Source: Methylomonas sp. LW13 (lineage in GTDB: Bacteria; Pseudomonadota; Gammaproteobacteria; Methylococcales; Methylomonadaceae). Taken from it: a stretch of 64,000 nucleotides of DNA. This document shows positions 63,894-64,000 of this stretch, piece after piece. Position 1 is the stretch's first letter. Each line of letters starts with the position of its first letter. The DNA is taken from contig NZ_CP033381.1 in the NCBI RefSeq assembly GCF_016865255.1, forward strand, positions 992,001 through 1,056,000, in the 5' to 3' direction. The notes under the pieces are model-generated. The model searched no databases. It saw only the letters and a list, made by a program, of their open reading frames with translations, and was not told the DNA's origin. A program made the position numbers and the translations under genes.

Positions 63894-64000
63894 ATGGCCC
63901 AACCCGCATTAGTCGTCGAAGCAGGCGACCCGTTCATGAACTCGGAAATCGTCGTCGAGATGGTCAAACAACTGCGCGCACTCGATACCTACGACACCTA
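63894..64000 (+). CDS. NifX-associated nitrogen fixation protein (DUF269), partial
   Basis: Only 35 codons are present before the window ends. The sequence MAQPALVVEAGDPFMNSEIV then VEMVKQLRALDTYDTY fits the start of DUF269 proteins (typical LVKQLRAQDTYG), which lie next to nifX in many diazotrophs. AAGGAG precedes the ATG. The role in cofactor biosynthesis is not defined. The repeat upstream separates it from nifX, so its promoter may be separate. Confidence 0.75.
   Translation, partial: MAQPALVVEAGDPFMNSEIVVEMVKQLRALDTYDT

Noticed and set aside
1-64000. CRISPR arrays, tRNA and rRNA genes, insertion sequences
   Set aside because: No regularly spaced direct repeats, no cloverleaf genes, no rRNA blocks and no transposase genes were recognised; the only recombinase is housekeeping XerD.

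Overview
The window (about 52% G+C by eye) is dense chromosomal DNA from a gammaproteobacterium. A PEP-CTERM sorting protein, the nif genes, a polar-type flagellar set with a large glycosylation island, sulfide:quinone oxidoreductase and gammaproteobacterial housekeeping operons together suggest a methanotroph of the Methylococcales (Methylomonas-like). No methane monooxygenase gene lies in the window, so this placement is an inference.

Layout. 1-6.9 kb: a partial atypical GAPDH, a Smr protein, surE-pcm, a PEP-CTERM matrixin-like protein and a large divergent Hsp70. 7.0-22.8 kb: first half of a flagellar glycan island, with two radical SAM/SPASM enzymes, a sugar epimerase, a SIS isomerase, a nucleotidyltransferase-kinase fusion with HldE domains in reverse order, a two-subunit TPP dehydrogenase (E1 alpha/beta), a cobalamin-type radical SAM enzyme and three CgeB-like glycosyltransferases. 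23.1-34.4 kb: second half, with a PhyH-type dioxygenase, two methyltransferases, a glycosyltransferase and a legionaminic-acid gene set (legF, legB, legC, legG, legI, a NeuD/LegH acetyltransferase, ptmE). 34.5-42.1 kb: flagellin, flaG, fliD, fliS, fliT-like, a second flagellin and a Maf-type flagellin glycosyltransferase. Sites resembling FliA (sigma-28) promoters precede both halves of the island and the first flagellin, so glycan synthesis seems timed with late flagellar gene expression.

42.1-49.1 kb is housekeeping: ypjD (minus strand), ffh, rpsP-rimM-trmD-rplS, ogt-xerD-lpxA and a receiver-like protein with a lost phosphoacceptor. 49.1-56.0 kb, minus strand: a signalling operon (YfiR-like protein, GGDEF/EAL protein, TonB-dependent receptor), then msrB-apeB. 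56.2-57.7 kb: sulfide:quinone oxidoreductase and a frameshifted DUF2892 gene. 57.8-59.9 kb, minus strand: a ParA-like ATPase overlapping an AlbA/Schlafen-type ATP-binding protein, a small accessory module. 60.1-64 kb: nifE-nifN-nifX and the start of a NifX-associated DUF269 gene, with a near-perfect sigma-54 promoter and a NifA upstream site. A palindrome-rich repeat separates nifX from the DUF269 gene.

The least conventional content is the 7-34 kb island. It appears to build a flagellin glycan from legionaminic acid plus a second sugar made through a heptose-like phosphate route, with radical SAM, dioxygenase and methyltransferase decoration. The end product cannot be read from sequence.
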